This document shows positions 26,166 through 34,751 of a stretch of 64,000 nt of DNA, one piece after another. The stretch is from positions 558,001 through 622,000 of the forward strand of contig OZ253569.1 in NCBI GenBank assembly GCA_965262875.1. Direction: 5' to 3'. The DNA comes from JBALVT01 sp965262875 (GTDB taxonomy: Bacteria > Pseudomonadota > Gammaproteobacteria > Pseudomonadales > Halieaceae). Under the pieces are notes generated by a model. It was not told the DNA's origin. It made no database searches and saw nothing but the letters and a program-made list of their open reading frames with translations. Made by a program: the position numbers and the translations under genes. Position 1 is the first letter of the stretch. Each line of letters starts with the position of its first letter.

Positions 26166-26651
26166 ATGAATAAAGTTTTGATAAGTGCCTGCCTTCTGGG
26201 TAAGCGCGTCCGTTACGATGGTAAAGAGCTCACAGTTGCCCAAGAGACGTTGCAGCAGTGGCTGCGCGAAGGCAGGGTGGTATCGGTATGCCCCGAAGTT
26301 GATGCGGGTCTACCCATTCCCAGACCCCCTGCTGAGATAGCGTTTGGAGACGGCGCTACTGTGCTGATTGGGTCATCGTCTGTTCTGGCCAAAACAGGCG
26401 CAGATGTTAGCAATTACTTTTTGAAAGGTGCGAAGCTTGCGTTGGACCTTTGTCGAGAACACGAAATACACATCGCGATTTTAACCGAGGCCAGCCCTTC
26501 CTGCGGGACTTCGGTAATTCACGACGGAACGTTTTCAGCTGCGAAAAAAGCGGGGCAGGGGGTAACTACTGCACTGCTACGGCAACACGGGGTCACCGTA
26601 TTCAATCAATACCAGTTGGAGGAGGCGCAGGACGCCCTGCAAAACCTCTAG
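26166..26651 (+). CDS. DUF523 family protein
   Basis: About 161 residues from ATG 26166 (MNKVLISACLLGKRVRYDG), a start preferred over an upstream alternative because the family begins there and GGGAG precedes it. Typical DUF523 motifs: VSVCPEVDAGLPIPRPPAEI and ILTEASPSCGTSVIHDGTF with conserved Cys. Function unknown; a metal- or thiol-based role is possible. It ends 4 bp before the convergent nitroreductase gene. Confidence 0.88.
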   Translation: MNKVLISACLLGKRVRYDGKELTVAQETLQQWLREGRVVSVCPEVDAGLPIPRPPAEIAFGDGATVLIGSSSVLAKTGADVSNYFLKGAKLALDLCREHEIHIAILTEASPSCGTSVIHDGTFSAAKKAGQGVTTALLRQHGVTVFNQYQLEEAQDALQNL

Positions 26652-26655
26652 CACT

Positions 26656-27312
26656 TCACCACTGATTGTTGTGCAGGATTCCTTCCAGGGGTTTACGCGG
26701 TGCTATTTTGAAATCTGTCCCTTTGGTGTAGGCGATAGGTATTAATGCTATTTGCGTGTAGTTGGCGGGGATATTCAATATTCCGGCAATTTCCTTTTCG
26801 TAGTTCAGGTGTAGGGTCGTCCAGCAGGTTCCTATTCCTCGTTCTCGGGCGGCCAGCATAAAACTCCAGATAGCTGGGATGATGGAGCCAAAAGCGCCGG
26901 CAGCGTGTGGAAAGGGTAGATCGGGATCGTCCAGGCGGCCCGAGGCACAGGGGATGAGCATCGCAGGTACTCTGGCCATGTTGGCACTGAGAAACTGAGC
27001 AGAGCCCAGGACCCGTTCCTGTACATCTTTCATCGATGGATCGTCGGTGTGGATTTTGGTGGGTTGTCCCGGCCCGCTTTCATAGGCAGCGAAGGACTCC
27101 TGATAATACTGAGCAATCTGGGCCTTCTTCTCCTCGTCGGTGACAACAACGAAATGCCAGCCCTGGGAATTGGAACCGGACGGCGCTTGCAGGGCGATCT
27201 GTAGACACTCTTCTATGACAGAAGATTTCACTGCCCGATCGAAGTCCATTCTTTTGCGTACTGCCCGTGTCGTGGTCAGTACCTGGTCGGCGCTTAGGTT
27301 GAGCTTACTCAT
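26656..27312 (-). CDS. Nitroreductase family protein
   Basis: A 218-residue FMN-binding oxidoreductase. TTRAVRKRMDFDRAVKSSVI and APSGSNSQGWHFVVV are the N-terminal FMN-binding region; RERGIGTCWTTLHLNYEKEI and the C-terminal ALIPIAYTKGTDF complete it. Likely NAD(P)H-dependent reduction of an unsaturated or nitro substrate. Convergent with DUF523 and upstream of nothing else on its strand; a 75-bp gap separates it from an SDR gene read the same way. Confidence 0.88.
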   Translation of the reverse strand: MSKLNLSADQVLTTTRAVRKRMDFDRAVKSSVIEECLQIALQAPSGSNSQGWHFVVVTDEEKKAQIAQYYQESFAAYESGPGQPTKIHTDDPSMKDVQERVLGSAQFLSANMARVPAMLIPCASGRLDDPDLPFPHAAGAFGSIIPAIWSFMLAARERGIGTCWTTLHLNYEKEIAGILNIPANYTQIALIPIAYTKGTDFKIAPRKPLEGILHNNQW

Positions 27313-27387
27313 TGATGTATTCCTTTAGGTGGGCGGGCTTAACAGTGGTTCTAAAAAAACCAGGGTAAGTGGAGGCGCTTTCCAGGC

Positions 27388-28086
27388 TCACCAACTCTCA
27401 CCGTGGGGTCTCAGGTCCAGTTCTGACGTCCAGCTATTTTCTGGCTGTTGATCCAGAAACCAGATCGCCTCGGCTACGGCCGCAGGTTGAATAAAATAAT
27501 CATCCGGCATGTCCGGCCTTAGCTTGCGCGCAAATGGGCCATCGACAGCTGCATCTACTACCAGAAAAGCAACATGTACGTGTTTTGGCCCGAGCTCTCT
27601 TGCCATGGATTGCGACAAGCTTCTCGCCGCGCTCTTGGACGGAGCGAATGCAGCGAACTTTGCACCGCCGCGCGTGGCTGCTGTGTTCCCTGTAACCAGG
27701 ATAGAACCCGGTTTCCGTTCGATCATCGCAGGTGCCACAGCCCGAGCGCAGTACAGTAAACCCATGGTGTTGATGGCAAAATTCTTCTCTAGCTCACTCG
27801 GTTCTACTTCGAGAAAGCTGCCAAAGCTCCCTCTGGCGGCGTTGTAAATCAGTACATCAATAGATCCGTATTCGAGTAGGACTCGTTCGAAGGCCCGATT
27901 GATTGCGGCTTCGTCAGTGAGGTCCAGTGAGATAACTACTGTGGAAGAGGGAAGCGCTGTTGCCAGCTCTTCCAGATACTGTTCATTGCGCGCCATCATT
28001 ACTACCCGATAACCCTCAGCGGCGTAGTGCTCGCAACAAGCTTTGCCAATACCGGGTCCAACACCCGCAACTACACAGGTTTTCAT
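27388..28086 (-). CDS. SDR-fold protein lacking the catalytic tyrosine
   Basis: A 232-residue protein with SDR fold: VVAGVGPGIGKACCEHYA cofactor loop, IDVLIYNAARG (YNAA for NNAG) and VTGNTAA. Where classical SDRs have YxxxK it has FAPSK, so the Tyr is Phe. Such a subgroup exists and is followed, as here, by LGPKHVHVAFLVVDAAVDG. It may act on a different chemistry or be non-catalytic. Divergent from an acyl-CoA dehydrogenase with an operator-like palindrome between them. Confidence 0.82.
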   Translation of the reverse strand: MKTCVVAGVGPGIGKACCEHYAAEGYRVVMMARNEQYLEELATALPSSTVVISLDLTDEAAINRAFERVLLEYGSIDVLIYNAARGSFGSFLEVEPSELEKNFAINTMGLLYCARAVAPAMIERKPGSILVTGNTAATRGGAKFAAFAPSKSAARSLSQSMARELGPKHVHVAFLVVDAAVDGPFARKLRPDMPDDYFIQPAAVAEAIWFLDQQPENSWTSELDLRPHGESW

Positions 28087-28147
28087 GCTTATTTACTCCC
28101 GGGTTTTTAGCTTGGGCAGTGAGTCTAAGCTAATCGAATTCAGAATA

Positions 28148-28169
28148 AAACAGTAAGGACTGATTGTTT
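28148..28169. promoter_or_regulatory. Operator-like palindrome, long form (reverse orientation)
   Basis: Read on the minus strand: left half AAACAATCAGT, right half CCTTACTGTTT. It sits between the divergent SDR and acyl-CoA dehydrogenase genes. Confidence 0.6.
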
Positions 28170-28261
28170 GCATGGAGTGCTTTTGCTAGCATGAACCCGC
28201 TCCAAACCCGGCTTTTGCCCAGCTGGAATTGTGTGCGAAACAATAACCGATAGGACCAGGC

Positions 28262-29407
28262 ATGGATTTCTCTCTGAGTGAAGAACAGGTTTTACTGCAG
28301 GACAGCGTTGCGAGATATGTTCGCGATCACTGTGGCGTTGAGCGGCATCGAAACCTGATTCGCAACGGCGGGTCATTTGATACCCAGGCTTGGCAACAGT
28401 TTGCCGAACTGGGTTGGTTGAGCGTTCCCTTTGAGGAAGAGTTTGGCGGTTTTGGCGGCGGGTCAGTTGATGTGATGGTCATTGCCGAGGCGCTTGGCAA
28501 GGGCATTGTTCGTGAGCCTTATTTGAGTTCGGTTGTCACCTGCGGCGCTTTTTTGAGGCGCGGGGGCACACCGGAACAGCACACAAGCTATATTGAAAAC
28601 ATAATCGATGGCAGTAAGCGTTGGGCATTCGCGTTTGCCGAGGCTGATAGCGGCTATGATCTTGCGGCAGTTGCCACCTCAGCCGACGTGGATGGAGACA
28701 GCCATCTTGTTAACGGCACCAAGCTCGCCGTCGTGGATGGGGACAGTGCGGATTTCTTGATTGTCAGCGTGCGAACCAGTGGAGCGGATCGCAACAGAGG
28801 CGGAATCAGCTTGCTCATTGTCGACGCCAATTCTCCGGGGGTAACACGCAAAAGTTTTACCCGGGTCGACGGTGGCGGGGCAGCTAGCATAGAGTTTACT
28901 GACTGTGTTGTGAGTGCCGAGCAGTTGCTGGGGACACCTGGCCAAGCCTACTTTCTTATGCAAGACGTGATCGATGAATCGATAGTCGCAATGGGCGCGG
29001 AGGCACTCGGGACCATGCAGGCGCTGTTGGATGCCACCGTAGAGTACACCAAAACCCGAAAGCAGTTTGGTCAGCCCATTGGCAAGTTTCAAGCCTTGCA
29101 ACATCGCATGGCTGATATGTATTTGAAGTTGGAAGAAACCCGTTCTTTAGTGCTTAACGCGGCGATACAAATTGATGCGGACACTGGGGAAGCTGCTTCT
29201 GCCTGCGCAGCGCTCAAAGTTAAACTATGCGAAGCGGGTAAGTTTATTTCGCAGGAGTCCATCCAGCTCCACGGTGGAATTGGGATGACGGACGAATTGG
29301 TGGTCGGGCATCACTTTAAGCGGTTGATGGTGTTGGCCATGCTATACGGTGACGAAGACTATCACCTGCAACGTTATATAGAGCTGACTCGCGCAGAAGC
29401 CAGTTAG
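28262..29407 (+). CDS. Acyl-CoA dehydrogenase
   Basis: A 381-residue flavoprotein, of the type with a long C-terminal helix domain. Features: MDFSLSEEQVLLQDSVARYV, FAEADSGYDLAA (FAD loop), GTKLAVVDGDSADFLIVSV, TRKQFGQPIGKFQALQHRMAD (CoA-binding) and ESIQLHGGIGMTDELVVGHH. The catalytic Glu position cannot be fixed without alignment. Resembles pimeloyl-CoA- or steroid side-chain-type dehydrogenases. Divergent from the FAPSK SDR and 15 bp from a convergent TetR gene. Confidence 0.9.
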   Translation: MDFSLSEEQVLLQDSVARYVRDHCGVERHRNLIRNGGSFDTQAWQQFAELGWLSVPFEEEFGGFGGGSVDVMVIAEALGKGIVREPYLSSVVTCGAFLRRGGTPEQHTSYIENIIDGSKRWAFAFAEADSGYDLAAVATSADVDGDSHLVNGTKLAVVDGDSADFLIVSVRTSGADRNRGGISLLIVDANSPGVTRKSFTRVDGGGAASIEFTDCVVSAEQLLGTPGQAYFLMQDVIDESIVAMGAEALGTMQALLDATVEYTKTRKQFGQPIGKFQALQHRMADMYLKLEETRSLVLNAAIQIDADTGEAASACAALKVKLCEAGKFISQESIQLHGGIGMTDELVVGHHFKRLMVLAMLYGDEDYHLQRYIELTRAEAS

Positions 29408-29422
29408 TGCTGTGCCGGCCGG

Positions 29423-30106
29423 TTAACTATGCCGGCTAATAGCGGTGGACTCACCGCCTTCAAAAATTTCTTCCAGACGATCAGCCAGGTAGTCAATTAA
29501 ACGCTTGACCCGCTGGGGCTTGTTCTTGCCAATATGGCCTACTGCCATTCCTTCCATTACAAACTTGGTTAAATCCATGGCGAGCAGGTAGAGGTCTCCA
29601 CGTTCAGACCATTCTTTCCACAGGGTTTCGTTACTTTCATAGATGTGGTCTTCGAAGCGCTCGACAGATAGCTGGAGTATTACAGCCAATTCCGGGTCGG
29701 TTCTGCCCGCTACGCACAGTTCGTGGTAGGCGGCGAACAAGTCGCAGTGTAGATGGTCGTAATAGGCATCGAGTCCAGCGCGACGTTTTGCTTTGTCTTG
29801 CAGGGAAGACGGTATGTCCGTCATTCTCTTGGTAAAGTCTTCCACCAGTTTGTCGTGGAGGTATTCGATAGCGGCGCGAATGAGCTCCAGTTTGGAAGGG
29901 AAGTGGTGCAGCATCGCTCCGCGGGACACGCCCGCGCTGTCAGAAACTTTCGCGGTTGTAACGTTGGTGAATCCCATTTTGATAAAACAGTCGATGGCGG
30001 CATCGAGAATTTTGTCCCGGGTCATCGCACTTTTTTGCGCCTGCCAGCTCACACTATCGTCTGGATTCCCCTCCCTGGGGCTCTTCTTGGGCTTCTTGTC
30101 CGCCAT
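29423..30106 (-). CDS. TetR/AcrR family transcriptional regulator
   Basis: A 227-residue regulator. The HTH is in KILDAAIDCFIKMGFTNVTT followed by SDSAGVSRGAMLHHFPSKLE. The C-terminal effector domain has a run of helices ending near the tail KRLIDYLADRLEEIFEGGE. The N-terminus is lysine rich. An operator-like palindrome lies 30-47 bp upstream of its start, suggesting autoregulation. It is the only complete TetR gene in the window and is the best candidate for controlling the shared palindromes. Confidence 0.92.
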   Translation of the reverse strand: MADKKPKKSPREGNPDDSVSWQAQKSAMTRDKILDAAIDCFIKMGFTNVTTAKVSDSAGVSRGAMLHHFPSKLELIRAAIEYLHDKLVEDFTKRMTDIPSSLQDKAKRRAGLDAYYDHLHCDLFAAYHELCVAGRTDPELAVILQLSVERFEDHIYESNETLWKEWSERGDLYLLAMDLTKFVMEGMAVGHIGKNKPQRVKRLIDYLADRLEEIFEGGESTAISRHS

Positions 30107-30135
30107 GCTAGCTTCTCAATTGAGTGGGATAATAA

Positions 30136-30153
30136 AAACAGGCTATCCTGATT
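30136..30153. promoter_or_regulatory. Operator-like palindrome upstream of the TetR gene
   Basis: AAACAGGCTATCCTGATT is a partial palindrome with the CAGG/CCTG core in common with the site at 13158. It lies directly upstream of the TetR start. Confidence 0.4.
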
Positions 30154-30268
30154 TAAACAAGCAAATTCCAAATACCAGTATAGACCAATTTTAGTATAAA
30201 AACCCTCGATTTGCGCTAAGTTCGCCGAACGACGGACTTGATAAATGAAAGAACTTTGATTTAGATCG

Positions 30269-31255
30269 TTACTTTCCGGCGAGGCGCTTCACTATCGGCG
30301 CAAATGCCTCGACCATGTTGTTTTCTCCATCATCTAGTACGGCGATGTAGGAAATACCGTATGCCTCACGGCGGCGCTCGAGTTCTTCGCAGATGTAGTC
30401 GACACTGCCAATGAGGCAATGCGGGTGAGTGAGAATGTCTTTGGCGCTCATTCCCAGGGCATCGCCTATCGCCTGGGCGGTCGGCTGTTGATGCTCAGTG
30501 ATGATGGTGTTGTAGGCGCCTATCTCAAGTTCGATATCGTCGAATCTCGCTCCGGCTCCTTCACGTATCCAGTTAATTTTTTTAGCGGTAGCTGCGGCGA
30601 GACCTGAATTCATTCCGTCGGGTCCCAGCATACCCGCGCGGTTGTTAAAGTTCAGGCTGACAACATCGGCCTCTTGTCCGGCAAAGGTCAGAATCTTTTT
30701 ACTGCCGCCACCGATCATGATGGGTGGGTGGGGGGTTTGGACAGGTGCCGGAATGCCGTGAAAACCGGTCCAGCGAATTGATTCCCCTTCGATATTAAGA
30801 GGTTCTCCACTCATAAAGGCTTTATAGGCGTGTATGGTTTCGGCGAAGCGCTTGAAACGCTCGGGAAACTCATCGAAGGGGATGTTGACCGCTTCGTATT
30901 CGTTTTTTATCCAGCCTGCACCCAAACCAAATTCGAAGCGACCTCCGGACAGGTAGTCCATGGTCGCGGCCTCTTTGGCCAGCATGATGGGGTGGTGGTA
31001 GTCATTGCAAAATACCCGGCAGCCTACTCTCAGTGTTGTCGTTTGCTCCAGCGCCATGGCAACGGCGGGCAGTGCCGCCAGACCCTGTGGCGGGTGAAAG
31101 GTACTGTCCAGGGCGGGGCCGGTGCTGAGAAAATGGTCGGCCAGCTGAAAACTGGAATACCCCAGGGCCTCTGTTTTGTCGATCAGCTTACGCCAACTTT
31201 TTGGAGAGTCGGTGTTGAAGCATTGTACAGAGAAACGAAACAGTCTGGTGCTCAT
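30269..31255 (-). CDS. LLM-class (luciferase-like) oxidoreductase, F420/flavin type
   Basis: A 328-residue TIM-barrel luciferase-like oxidoreductase. Features: RFSVQCFNTDSPKSWRKLI, GYSSFQLADHFLSTGPALD, FEFGLGAGWIKNEY, HPPIMIGGGSKKILTFAG and SLNFNNRAG. The group is closest to those annotated as F420-dependent, but gammaproteobacteria mostly lack F420, so FMN use is likely. It ends 38 bp from the molybdopterin gene's stop-side and is co-directional with it, forming an operon with the ABM gene upstream. Confidence 0.85.
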   Translation of the reverse strand: MSTRLFRFSVQCFNTDSPKSWRKLIDKTEALGYSSFQLADHFLSTGPALDSTFHPPQGLAALPAVAMALEQTTTLRVGCRVFCNDYHHPIMLAKEAATMDYLSGGRFEFGLGAGWIKNEYEAVNIPFDEFPERFKRFAETIHAYKAFMSGEPLNIEGESIRWTGFHGIPAPVQTPHPPIMIGGGSKKILTFAGQEADVVSLNFNNRAGMLGPDGMNSGLAAATAKKINWIREGAGARFDDIELEIGAYNTIITEHQQPTAQAIGDALGMSAKDILTHPHCLIGSVDYICEELERRREAYGISYIAVLDDGENNMVEAFAPIVKRLAGK

Positions 31256-31293
31256 GGTGGGCTCCTGGAATATTGGTGACTGGGAGGTAGGTA

Positions 31294-33474
31294 CTAGACC
31301 AAACGTCTGATACCTACGGGTATGGTGCTTTGTCGCGCCATCCCGGAATATTTTTCGGCCTGTAGCAGGTTGTTGATTAGGCGGTTAGTGTTGCTGCCGA
31401 TTTCGCGAACCTTGGTGTCGCTTTCTGCCGCAGGGTCGGGTGACCCACCCCAACAATGGGACATTGATATGACGCCCGGTTTGACGTCGTCGCTGGCCGC
31501 AGCGACAGCAGGTATCTCACCATGGGCCGAGTAAACCTGTATTAGCTCGCCGTCGGCTATGTCCATTTTCTTCAAATCGTCGGAATGAACATAGGCGGGA
31601 TTGGTTGTTCCTTTGTCTTTCAACAAACTCAGTTCAGGTCCCGTAGAGTTATAGGTGTTCTTCATGCGCCTGCTGATCAGGAGGTGCGAGTATTCTCCGT
31701 TGGCGCCCGCACTGGCAGAAGTTTGCGTATCTTTCATGGCAGCGGCAAATTCGCCGGATAATCCGTCGGGATAAAAATCCAGCCGCCCTTGAGTTTCAGG
31801 GTCTGGGGCTCCCAGGATGACATCTTCAACGTCGTAGATATTGCCGCCTTCGTTTGCCGCAATCTGCTCTACAGGTACTCTGGAGCCTTTGGTGATGTTT
31901 TTCAGAAGATCCAACTTGCTGGGTTTGTTGACCATGTCGATAGGGCCGCTCGCCAGGCTCATCTTAAGGCCCATGCGTTTGCCCAGTGCCCAGAACAGCT
32001 CCCACTCTTCAATTTTGTCGCCCTCGGCCTCTACTACCGTTTGCGTGTACTGGCTGTAGGGCTGCTCATACCAGATGTCGGTGAGCATGGTGACATCTTC
32101 GCGTTCTAGGCATATCTTGGGGGCCAGAATATAATCTGCCATGGACGCCGTCGCGGACATTTTTATGTCAACGCAAACGAGAAGGTCCAGGCCTGCAAGG
32201 GCGCGCTGGGCTTTTTCCTGATCGGGCCATGCCAGCAGTGGGTTGCCGCCGACACAGATCAAGGCCTTAATTTGGCCTTCGCCGGGCATCAGCATTTCAT
32301 CGCTGATCACAGAAGCGGGCATTTCCTTCAGTGGACCGTAGGGAGAAAGTACCACTGTTTCAATGATGTCCTCAGAGATACGACTCTTGACACCATCGGT
32401 CAACCACTCCGGTTGTGGTGGGCTCGCTTGAGCCAGACGCTCTTCCGTTCCAGTCAGTACACCGGGATTGGGAACCCGTTCCCCTTCCCGATAGTGCCTG
32501 CCGCAAATCGCATTTAATGATTGCACCAGGTGTTGCAAAAGATTGGGGTGTGCCCCCATTTCGGGTCCCGTGCCAGTGACTGCGGTACCTCTTGGCCCTG
32601 CGGCGAACATTCTGGCGGCATCATAAATTTGCTGAGACGGAATATCCGCTGCCTCGGCAACCAGTTCGGGAGTGAAAGCCTGCACTTCTGCTCTCAATTG
32701 GCTCAGTCCTTGGGTGTGCTCGTCACAAAACTGTGCATCCTGAAGATCTTCTGCAAGAATCACGTTGATGATACTGGCCACAAGCGCCGCGTCGTGTCCG
32801 GGCCTCACTTGAATATGTATATCCGAGCGAGTGGCGACCTCTGATTTTCTCGGATCTATGCAGATAATTTTCATGCCGCGTTTTTTGCCTTCACGCAGGG
32901 CATTGGACGGGCTGAAAGAGGGGATGCCACCGGGAATGGAAAAGTGCGACACCAGCGTGTTGTTACCGATAATCATCGAAACCTGGGAGTCACTCCACAT
33001 GTGGCTGCCGCCATTCCACCAACCCATTCGGGCGGGCCCAATCGCGACTTTCGCCGGTTGGTCGATGGTCACCGACGTGTAGTAGGATGGAGACCCGATA
33101 GCCTCGTGCCAGGCTCTGGCGACAGGGTGTGCGGTCGAATTCTGAAAGGAGTAGGTGCCGTTGTAACTGGCGATACTTCTGGGGCCATGTTTTGCCAGAA
33201 TGTCTTGTAGCTGGTTGGCGATTTCGTCCATGGCCTGCTCACTGCCTATCGCACTGTAGCTGCCATCGGCCTGCTTCTTCTGAGATTCTTGCAATCGAGT
33301 GGGGTGATAAATTTGTTCGGCCAGTTGGCGACCCTTAATACAGGTATACCCGCCGTATACTTCATTGTCCGTATCGGGGGCAATGGAGATAAGTTTGTTA
33401 TCCTCCACCGTTGCCTCCATGGGGCAATAGGCATGGCAAAAGCGACAGTAGGTTTTTACTTTTTTCGTAGTCAT
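31294..33474 (-). CDS. Molybdopterin-dependent oxidoreductase (DMSO-reductase family)
   Basis: A 726-residue large subunit. The N-terminal [4Fe-4S] motif is CRFCHAYCPMEA with a further Cys in YGGYTCIKGR. Molybdopterin-binding regions are recognised at IIGNNTLVSHFS, KIICIDPRKSEVA, AVTGTGPEMGAHPNLLQHLV and CVGGNPLLAWPD; the C-terminal dinucleotide-binding domain has LLISRRMKNTYNS and IPAVAAASDDVKPG. No leader with a twin-arginine is visible, so cytoplasmic. No partner electron-transfer subunit is encoded nearby. The substrate is unknown. Same operon as ABM and LLM genes. Confidence 0.88.
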   Translation of the reverse strand: MTTKKVKTYCRFCHAYCPMEATVEDNKLISIAPDTDNEVYGGYTCIKGRQLAEQIYHPTRLQESQKKQADGSYSAIGSEQAMDEIANQLQDILAKHGPRSIASYNGTYSFQNSTAHPVARAWHEAIGSPSYYTSVTIDQPAKVAIGPARMGWWNGGSHMWSDSQVSMIIGNNTLVSHFSIPGGIPSFSPSNALREGKKRGMKIICIDPRKSEVATRSDIHIQVRPGHDAALVASIINVILAEDLQDAQFCDEHTQGLSQLRAEVQAFTPELVAEAADIPSQQIYDAARMFAAGPRGTAVTGTGPEMGAHPNLLQHLVQSLNAICGRHYREGERVPNPGVLTGTEERLAQASPPQPEWLTDGVKSRISEDIIETVVLSPYGPLKEMPASVISDEMLMPGEGQIKALICVGGNPLLAWPDQEKAQRALAGLDLLVCVDIKMSATASMADYILAPKICLEREDVTMLTDIWYEQPYSQYTQTVVEAEGDKIEEWELFWALGKRMGLKMSLASGPIDMVNKPSKLDLLKNITKGSRVPVEQIAANEGGNIYDVEDVILGAPDPETQGRLDFYPDGLSGEFAAAMKDTQTSASAGANGEYSHLLISRRMKNTYNSTGPELSLLKDKGTTNPAYVHSDDLKKMDIADGELIQVYSAHGEIPAVAAASDDVKPGVISMSHCWGGSPDPAAESDTKVREIGSNTNRLINNLLQAEKYSGMARQSTIPVGIRRLV

Positions 33475-33532
33475 CTAATTTCTCTTCGCTCAATGGCTGT
33501 TCGGTAAGTGAATTTGCCCAGTGTGTTGAGTG

Positions 33533-33877
33533 CTACAGGGTAAAAAAATCTGCTCTTGGTTTCCCATCGGGATCATAGACTGGCTCTTCATGGGCTATCT
33601 TGAACTTGGACACTTCAGTGTTGTGCACGTCGTAGCCACCGAGTAGACCCAGCATGTTTGCATAAAAGGGCCCGGCCAGATGAGCGGCCAAATCCTCGGT
33701 GGAGTCCCATTCTTCGAAAACATAAATCCGTGTGTCCGACGTGGGGTCAGCAGACCAGACATAGTGTTTGCAACCCTTTTGGGTTCTGGTCTTGGCCATC
33801 AAGCCGGCGGACTCAGCCAGTGCCTTGTCGCGGTTGGCTGCGATAATTTCGACGGTGCCTGCGATCAGTATTGTCAT
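33533..33877 (-). CDS. Antibiotic biosynthesis monooxygenase-like (ABM) protein
   Basis: About 114 residues from ATG 33877 (MTILIAGTVEII), preferred because AAGGAC lies 6 bases upstream. Ferredoxin-like ABM fold: ALAESAGLMAKTRTQKGCKHYVWSADPTSD and YVFEEWDSTEDLAAHLAGP. ABM proteins are cofactor-free monooxygenases or heme/quinone-binding. First gene of the minus-strand operon ABM-molybdopterin-LLM, divergent from the DUF35-thiolase-Rieske set. The operator-like palindrome at 33963 lies between. Confidence 0.85.
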   Translation of the reverse strand: MTILIAGTVEIIAANRDKALAESAGLMAKTRTQKGCKHYVWSADPTSDTRIYVFEEWDSTEDLAAHLAGPFYANMLGLLGGYDVHNTEVSKFKIAHEEPVYDPDGKPRADFFTL

Positions 33878-33962
33878 GGTGAAGTCCTTAGATGATGCCA
33901 ATATATAGGCTGTTTTTGTTCTTAAATCAAAGCAATAAAACCGTAGCAGAATAAGCCTTTTA

Positions 33963-33984
33963 AAACAATCAGGGTTGACTGATT
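33963..33984. promoter_or_regulatory. Operator-like palindrome, long form, over a -35 box
   Basis: Left half AAACAATCAGG, right half GTTGACTGATT. TTGACT within it is followed after 17 bases by TATGTT, a plausible sigma-70 promoter on the plus strand. Divergent genes: ABM operon and DUF35/thiolase/Rieske operon. Confidence 0.65.
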
Positions 33985-34078
33985 TTTTATAAATGGCTAT
34001 GTTGGTGGGCTTGAAAGCAGTGCGGATTGCCCGCGTTGCCTAAAGTGCCAATAATTTCATATATAGAGTGCCCAGAGT

Positions 34079-34251
34079 ATGACTAGCTTGACCAACCGTC
34101 AGTACTATCTAGCGAGCAGGCCGGTGGGAGCACCCACTGCAGAGGATGTGCCCTACCGCGATGTTCTAAAGGCTTAGAGTATGTTTGGAGCGCGCGTGAG
34201 GCGATGCACGAATTGGTGCTGGATTCCATGGATCAGGCCATTCACTCCTGA
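34079..34251 (+). pseudogene. Two abutting gene remnants (deletion scar)
   Basis: ATG 34079 reads MTSLTNRQYYLASRPVGAP and stops at 34177: this matches the N-terminus of NADP-dependent MDR oxidoreductases such as the gene at 38166 (MNRQFLLNARPVGE). An overlapping frame (34174-34251) reads EYVWSAREAMHELVLDSMDQ and stops, and looks like the C-terminus of another protein. It appears that a deletion joined two gene ends. Confidence 0.5.
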
Positions 34252-34283
34252 ACAATGATACGTATTCAATGGAGACATTATTA

Positions 34284-34709
34284 ATGAGTAATCAGGTACC
34301 TATAGCTGAAGGTCTTTTTACCTGGCCTTCGAACAACCCGGCACTGCTGGGTAGCCGCTGCAAGAACTGCGGCATAGTCGCTTTTCCCATGTCTGACTCC
34401 TGCCTCGCCTGCTCTGGGCAAGACATGCAGGAGGAGGCTCTGCCGAACCGCGGAACATTGTGGACCTGGACTGTTCAGCAGTTCATGCCGAAAGCTCCGT
34501 ACAACAGTGGTGAGACCCCTCAGACCTTTAAACCTTACGGGGTAGGTTATTTGGAGTTGCCCGGCGGCGTTCGCGTCGAGGGGCGGTTAACGGAAAATGA
34601 CCCTGAGAAAATCAAGATTGGCATGGAGATGGACGTGGTGTTTGAACCATTTCGCACCGAAGACAATGGCGATGAAGTGATTAACTTCTTCTTCAGACCC
34701 GTAAGCTAA
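34284..34709 (+). CDS. DUF35 / Zn-ribbon OB-fold protein
   Basis: About 141 residues. ATG 34284 is preferred over 34269 because GGAGA sits 8 bases before it. Zinc ribbon: CKNCGIVAFPMSDSCLAC (C-x2-C-x10-C-x2-C) near residue 25, then an OB-fold domain with TVQQFMPKAPYN and YGVGYLELPGGVRVEGRL. DUF35 proteins pair with a thiolase-like protein to make thiolase or retro-aldolase complexes (for example ChsH2/Ltp2). It is 42 bp before such a thiolase-like gene. Confidence 0.88.
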   Translation: MSNQVPIAEGLFTWPSNNPALLGSRCKNCGIVAFPMSDSCLACSGQDMQEEALPNRGTLWTWTVQQFMPKAPYNSGETPQTFKPYGVGYLELPGGVRVEGRLTENDPEKIKIGMEMDVVFEPFRTEDNGDEVINFFFRPVS

Positions 34710-34751
34710 ACCCTATATTCTAAACTTAACTTCAGAACGCGAGAAATCATT

